Shown here: positions 61,601-64,000 of the stretch, one piece after another
How the letters are laid out: each line of letters starts with the position of its first letter
Numbering within the stretch: position 1 is the first letter of the stretch
Program-made: the position numbers and the translations under genes
Notes under the pieces: model-generated
Database searches by the model: none
What the model was told of the DNA's origin: nothing
The model's input: only the letters and a program-made list of their open reading frames with translations
Assembly: GCF_025153525.1 (NCBI RefSeq)
Contig: NZ_JANZNR010000005.1
Location: 1-64,000, forward strand
DNA from: Psychroserpens sp. SPM9
Lineage (GTDB): Bacteria; Bacteroidota; Bacteroidia; Flavobacteriales; Flavobacteriaceae
Length of the DNA: 64,000 nt
Reading direction: 5' to 3'

Positions 61601-61978
61601 ATGAGAAATGCAGTGAACTGGTTTGAAATTCCAGTAAAGGATTACAACAGAGCCAAACAATTTTACAGTACGGTTATGGATTCTAAAATCACCGATCATC
61701 CAATGCCAGAACAAAACATTAAGTATGGTATTTTTGAATACGATGAAGACAATAATGGTGTTGGTGGCGCCATTATTGAAGGTGAAGGTCAAAATCCTAC
61801 AAGCGATGGCGCAACAATTTATTTAAATGGTGGTGACGACTTAAGTGTCGCTTTAGAAAAAGTTAAAGCTAATGGTGGAAAAATTACGATGCCAAAAACC
61901 GATATTGGTACATTTGGTTTTATTGCTCAATTTATAGACACCGAAGGCAATCTGGTCGCTTTACACTCCATTATGTAA
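61601..61978 (+). CDS. VOC (glyoxalase/bleomycin-resistance fold) family protein
   Basis: 125 residues: two beta-alpha-beta-beta-beta halves (AVNWFEIPVKDYNRAKQFYS; GGKITMPKTDIGTFGFIAQF; DTEGNLVALHS). Vicinal-oxygen-chelate proteins bind a metal or small ligand; metal residues (Glu in WFEIP, His/Glu positions in the second half) are only partly conserved, so the function is not clear. It has its own promoter and lies 56 bp before a WYL-type regulator, with an 11-bp inverted repeat between. Confidence 0.9.
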   Translation: MRNAVNWFEIPVKDYNRAKQFYSTVMDSKITDHPMPEQNIKYGIFEYDEDNNGVGGAIIEGEGQNPTSDGATIYLNGGDDLSVALEKVKANGGKITMPKTDIGTFGFIAQFIDTEGNLVALHSIM

Positions 61979-61994
61979 TCTTCTAACAAAATTT

Positions 61995-62029
61995 AAGATA
62001 GTGAATTGCACTGCGGTTCACTATCTTTG
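61995..62029 (+). promoter_or_regulatory. 11-bp inverted repeat overlapping the -7 element of the WYL regulator gene
   Basis: AAGATAGTGAA (61995-62005) and TTCACTATCTT (62017-62027) are a perfect inverted repeat with an 11-nt spacer. TATCTTTG (62022-62029, TAnnTTTG) lies in the right arm; the start codon is at 62035, so transcription would begin at or next to the ATG. It may also act as the terminator of the VOC transcript. Confidence 0.5.
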
Positions 62030-62034
62030 GTATT

Positions 62035-62727
62035 ATGTCTCAACTCTCCAGACTCATATCCATATTAACCCTTTTGCGTTCTAAACGCTTACTAACCGCT
62101 AGCGAATTATCCAGCAAATTCGATGTAAGTGTTCGAACCATTTACAGAGATATTAGAAAACTAGAAGAAGCTGGTGTTCCTGTAATAACCATAGAAGGCA
62201 AAGGTTATTCATTAATGGAAGGTTATACGGTTGCGCCTGTTCAGTTTACCGAAAAACAAGCCAATGCTCTAATTACTGCACAGCACCTTGTTAATCAAAC
62301 TAATGACTTGTCGTTTGCGACCGACTTTAAAGACGCAATGACAAAGATTAAATCGGTGTTTAGGACTTCAGTTCAAGAAAAAAGTGAGTTATTAAGCAGT
62401 AAAATTTTTGTTTTTGATTCTAACTATGAGAACATTTCCAGCAACGCTCTTTCAGAAATACAAATAGCAATTACCAATTTTAATTATGTTGAAATCAGTT
62501 ATAAAAAAATTAATGACGAACAGGTTTCATTCCGAAAAATAGAACCTTACGCATTCTACTCTACCCAACATAAATGGATTTTAATTGCCTGGTGCCATTT
62601 ACGAAATGATTACCGAGCATTCAGAATTGATCGTGTTCAAAATTTTAAAATCCTAACTGAAACTTTTAAAGACCGAAAGTTTAACCTTCAAGATTACTTT
62701 CAATCTTGTTCTTATGACGATAAATAA
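62035..62727 (+). CDS. WYL-domain transcriptional regulator (YafY type)
   Basis: 230 residues: N-terminal winged HTH_11 (about 5-60; LLTASELSSKFDVSVRTIYR, then DIRKLEEAGVPVITIEGKGY) and WYL domain (about 130-225; YVEISYKKINDEQVSFRKIE, HKWILIAWCHLRNDYRAFRI). It senses an unknown ligand. It follows the VOC gene and may regulate it. The -7 element lies only 6 bp before its ATG, suggesting a leaderless mRNA and autoregulation through the overlapping inverted repeat. Confidence 0.93.
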   Translation: MSQLSRLISILTLLRSKRLLTASELSSKFDVSVRTIYRDIRKLEEAGVPVITIEGKGYSLMEGYTVAPVQFTEKQANALITAQHLVNQTNDLSFATDFKDAMTKIKSVFRTSVQEKSELLSSKIFVFDSNYENISSNALSEIQIAITNFNYVEISYKKINDEQVSFRKIEPYAFYSTQHKWILIAWCHLRNDYRAFRIDRVQNFKILTETFKDRKFNLQDYFQSCSYDDK

Positions 62728-62837
62728 ACGATTAAACTTTAGTTGCCAAAACCACACCCAAACTTGCGGTAAATGTTAAAATAATAAAAGTGTAGATTTC
62801 AGGTATAATTACCTATAAATAGTACAGCATCACTATT

Positions 62838-62845
62838 TAAATTTG
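62838..62845 (+). promoter_or_regulatory. -7 promoter element for the HEAGH protein gene
   Basis: TAAATTTG fits TAnnTTTG, 48 bp before ATG 62894. An AGGTA/TACCT inverted repeat (62801-62814) lies just upstream. Confidence 0.4.
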
Positions 62846-62893
62846 AATGCATATCATTCAATAAGACAAGGCCTTAACAAACAATTATTTTAG

Positions 62894-63367
62894 ATGAATT
62901 CTGATGAAACTACTCTAAATCAAATTATTCAATTTCTTAACAGTATTCAAATTCGAGTTATTCCAACCCAGTTAAATGAGACTACATTTTTACCAGGATT
63001 ACAATTAAAAGGGCAATCGATTTTAATAGATAAAGACCGTCTAAAATATCCAGGAGACTTATTACACGAAGCTGGACATATTGCTGTTACCGAAGCTTCA
63101 CTAAGACCACTTATTGGCACTCCAGAAATGGACAACAATTGGCCAAATTTAGGTGATGAAATTGTGGCTATATTATGGTCGTATGCAGCTTTACGCCATT
63201 TAGATCTTGAGCCCAAAGTTGTATTTCACCCTCAAGGTTATAAGAATGCTTCTAACTGGTTTATAGAACAATTTACCAATGAGACTTATATGGGCTTACC
63301 GCTATTAAGCTGGATGGGACTTTGCAATACCGAAGACTTTCCTGTCATGAAACGCTGGCTTAGGTAA
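62894..63367 (+). CDS. Small HEAGH-motif protein
   Basis: 157 residues, cytoplasmic. The motif LLHEAGHIAVTEA (His about 58) is an HExxH zinc-protease-like motif, preceded by LIDKDRLKYPGD and followed by GDEIVAILWSYAALRHL. It resembles small families of bacterial proteins of unknown function with a compact metalloprotease-like core; a third zinc ligand is not evident. Not assigned to a family. No signal peptide. Confidence 0.7.
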   Translation: MNSDETTLNQIIQFLNSIQIRVIPTQLNETTFLPGLQLKGQSILIDKDRLKYPGDLLHEAGHIAVTEASLRPLIGTPEMDNNWPNLGDEIVAILWSYAALRHLDLEPKVVFHPQGYKNASNWFIEQFTNETYMGLPLLSWMGLCNTEDFPVMKRWLR

Positions 63368-63436
63368 AAAAATACGTAAATTAGACTTGTAATCATATAA
63401 ACAGGACTTACATCTGTTTACTTCAATACCAGAGCC

Positions 63437-63964
63437 ATGTACAAAAAACTGCTACTCTTATTTATAGGCCTTATGACATCCATTAACATTTGCGAGGCGC
63501 AATCTCTAAGAAACCTAAAAGAAATTAATACGGTCTGGAATCAATTTTACATAGCCTTCAATACTTTAAATCATCAAACGATGGCCTATATTCATTCGGA
63601 AGCGTTAATAAGAATTTCTGGCGGACGTACAATTATCGATTATCAAACCTATATTTCAAATTATAAAAATCAATTTCAAGCTGCCAAATCTGAAGGCACA
63701 ACTTATGACATTTCACTCCGTTTTTTTGAACGTATTAACACTAATACAACTGCAAGTGAACGTGGTGTTTACAGGTTAATCATCAACAAAGAAAAGCCTG
63801 ACGAACAAACTTATTACGGTCAATTTCATGTTATTATGAAAAAAGAAAATGGTGATTGGAAAATTACTATGGACTATGATTCTACCGAATTTGATACCAT
63901 TGATGAAAAATCCTATTTAAAAGCACACGCTATTACAGATTTTGAAGCGTTTTTAAAGCAGTAA
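63437..63964 (+). CDS. Secreted NTF2-like (SnoaL/DUF4440) protein
   Basis: 175 residues with signal peptide (MYKKLLLLFIGLMTSINICEAQ) and an NTF2-like cone fold: TVWNQFYIAFNTLNHQTMAY, IHSEALIRISGGRTIID, then YYGQFHVIMKKENGDWKITM and DYDSTEF. Family members bind small ligands or act as isomerases or hydrolases; no catalytic residues are certain. The next gene starts 1 bp after its stop. Confidence 0.82.
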   Translation: MYKKLLLLFIGLMTSINICEAQSLRNLKEINTVWNQFYIAFNTLNHQTMAYIHSEALIRISGGRTIIDYQTYISNYKNQFQAAKSEGTTYDISLRFFERINTNTTASERGVYRLIINKEKPDEQTYYGQFHVIMKKENGDWKITMDYDSTEFDTIDEKSYLKAHAITDFEAFLKQ

Positions 63965-63965
63965 A

Positions 63966-64000
63966 ATGAAAATTATTTCTACGAATATAGCCCAACCTCA
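63966..64000 (+). CDS. Start of a gene cut by the window edge (possible MOSC-domain protein)
   Basis: ATG 63966 begins a frame reading MKIISTNIAQP, 1 bp after the NTF2-like gene. The N-terminus resembles flavobacterial MOSC-domain proteins, which handle sulfur transfer or molybdenum-cofactor chemistry, but only 11 residues are visible. Confidence 0.35.
   Translation, partial: MKIISTNIAQP

Overview
The window looks like chromosome of a marine member of the Flavobacteriaceae (Bacteroidota). The evidence is low GC, the flavobacterial promoter signature TTTG-N19/20-TAnnTTTG upstream of several genes, cargo proteins with type IX secretion (T9SS) C-terminal sorting domains, many Bacteroidota-type lipoproteins, a TonB receptor with a carboxypeptidase-regulatory N-domain, BspA-like leucine-rich repeats, a DUF4295 gene beside rpmB and rpmG, and fused thrA. 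Genus is not resolved. No tRNA, rRNA, CRISPR array, insertion sequence or prophage was seen.

Layout. 1-7502 (minus) is the N-terminal 2,500 residues of a giant secreted protein made mostly of 25 in-phase 82-residue repeats. A strong promoter and a roughly 280-nt hairpin-rich leader precede it. 7874-12502 holds hutH, a TlpA-like lipoprotein and the NAD(P)HX repair enzyme. 12663-17486 is a threonine operon (thrA-thrB-thrC) behind an Ile/Thr-rich leader peptide. 17989-24662 is a surface-protein locus around a membrane-tethered TPR/LuxR-type regulator: a leftward three-gene operon (T9SS cargo, outer-membrane barrel, modular repeat protein) and a rightward lipoprotein gene. Paired GTCCAC direct repeats flank the regulator. 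24767-28983 holds an AraC regulator and small genes. 29078-34960 holds a BspA-like T9SS protein, a lipoprotein and a LytTR/TPR-histidine-kinase pair.

35162-45030 is a mainly minus-strand housekeeping block (rimO, ftsY, DUF4295, rpmG, rpmB, cinA, Hpt, FAH-family hydrolase, exonuclease) interrupted by a serine hydrolase, an amidase and two small genes. 45202-46395 is a small sigma-factor operon. 46485-49636 holds a 2-oxoacid dehydrogenase E2, a glycosyltransferase and recR. 49738-52272 is a T9SS beta-propeller-like protein. 52416-56878 holds a sodium:solute symporter, a CoA-binding protein and a TonB receptor, followed by an intergenic region with three successive terminator-like hairpins. 57378-60512 holds fabH and htpG. 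60670-64000 holds a Crp-type regulator, a candidate small RNA, a VOC protein with a WYL regulator that may be leaderless, a small HEAGH protein, an NTF2-like secreted protein and the start of a possible MOSC gene.

The most promising undescribed elements are the regulator locus at 21.3-23.7 kb (tethered transcription factor, 11-bp-spaced GTCCAC operators, structured leader on the adjacent target gene), the homogeneous giant repeat gene, the threonine leader peptide, and the candidate small RNA at 61.3 kb.
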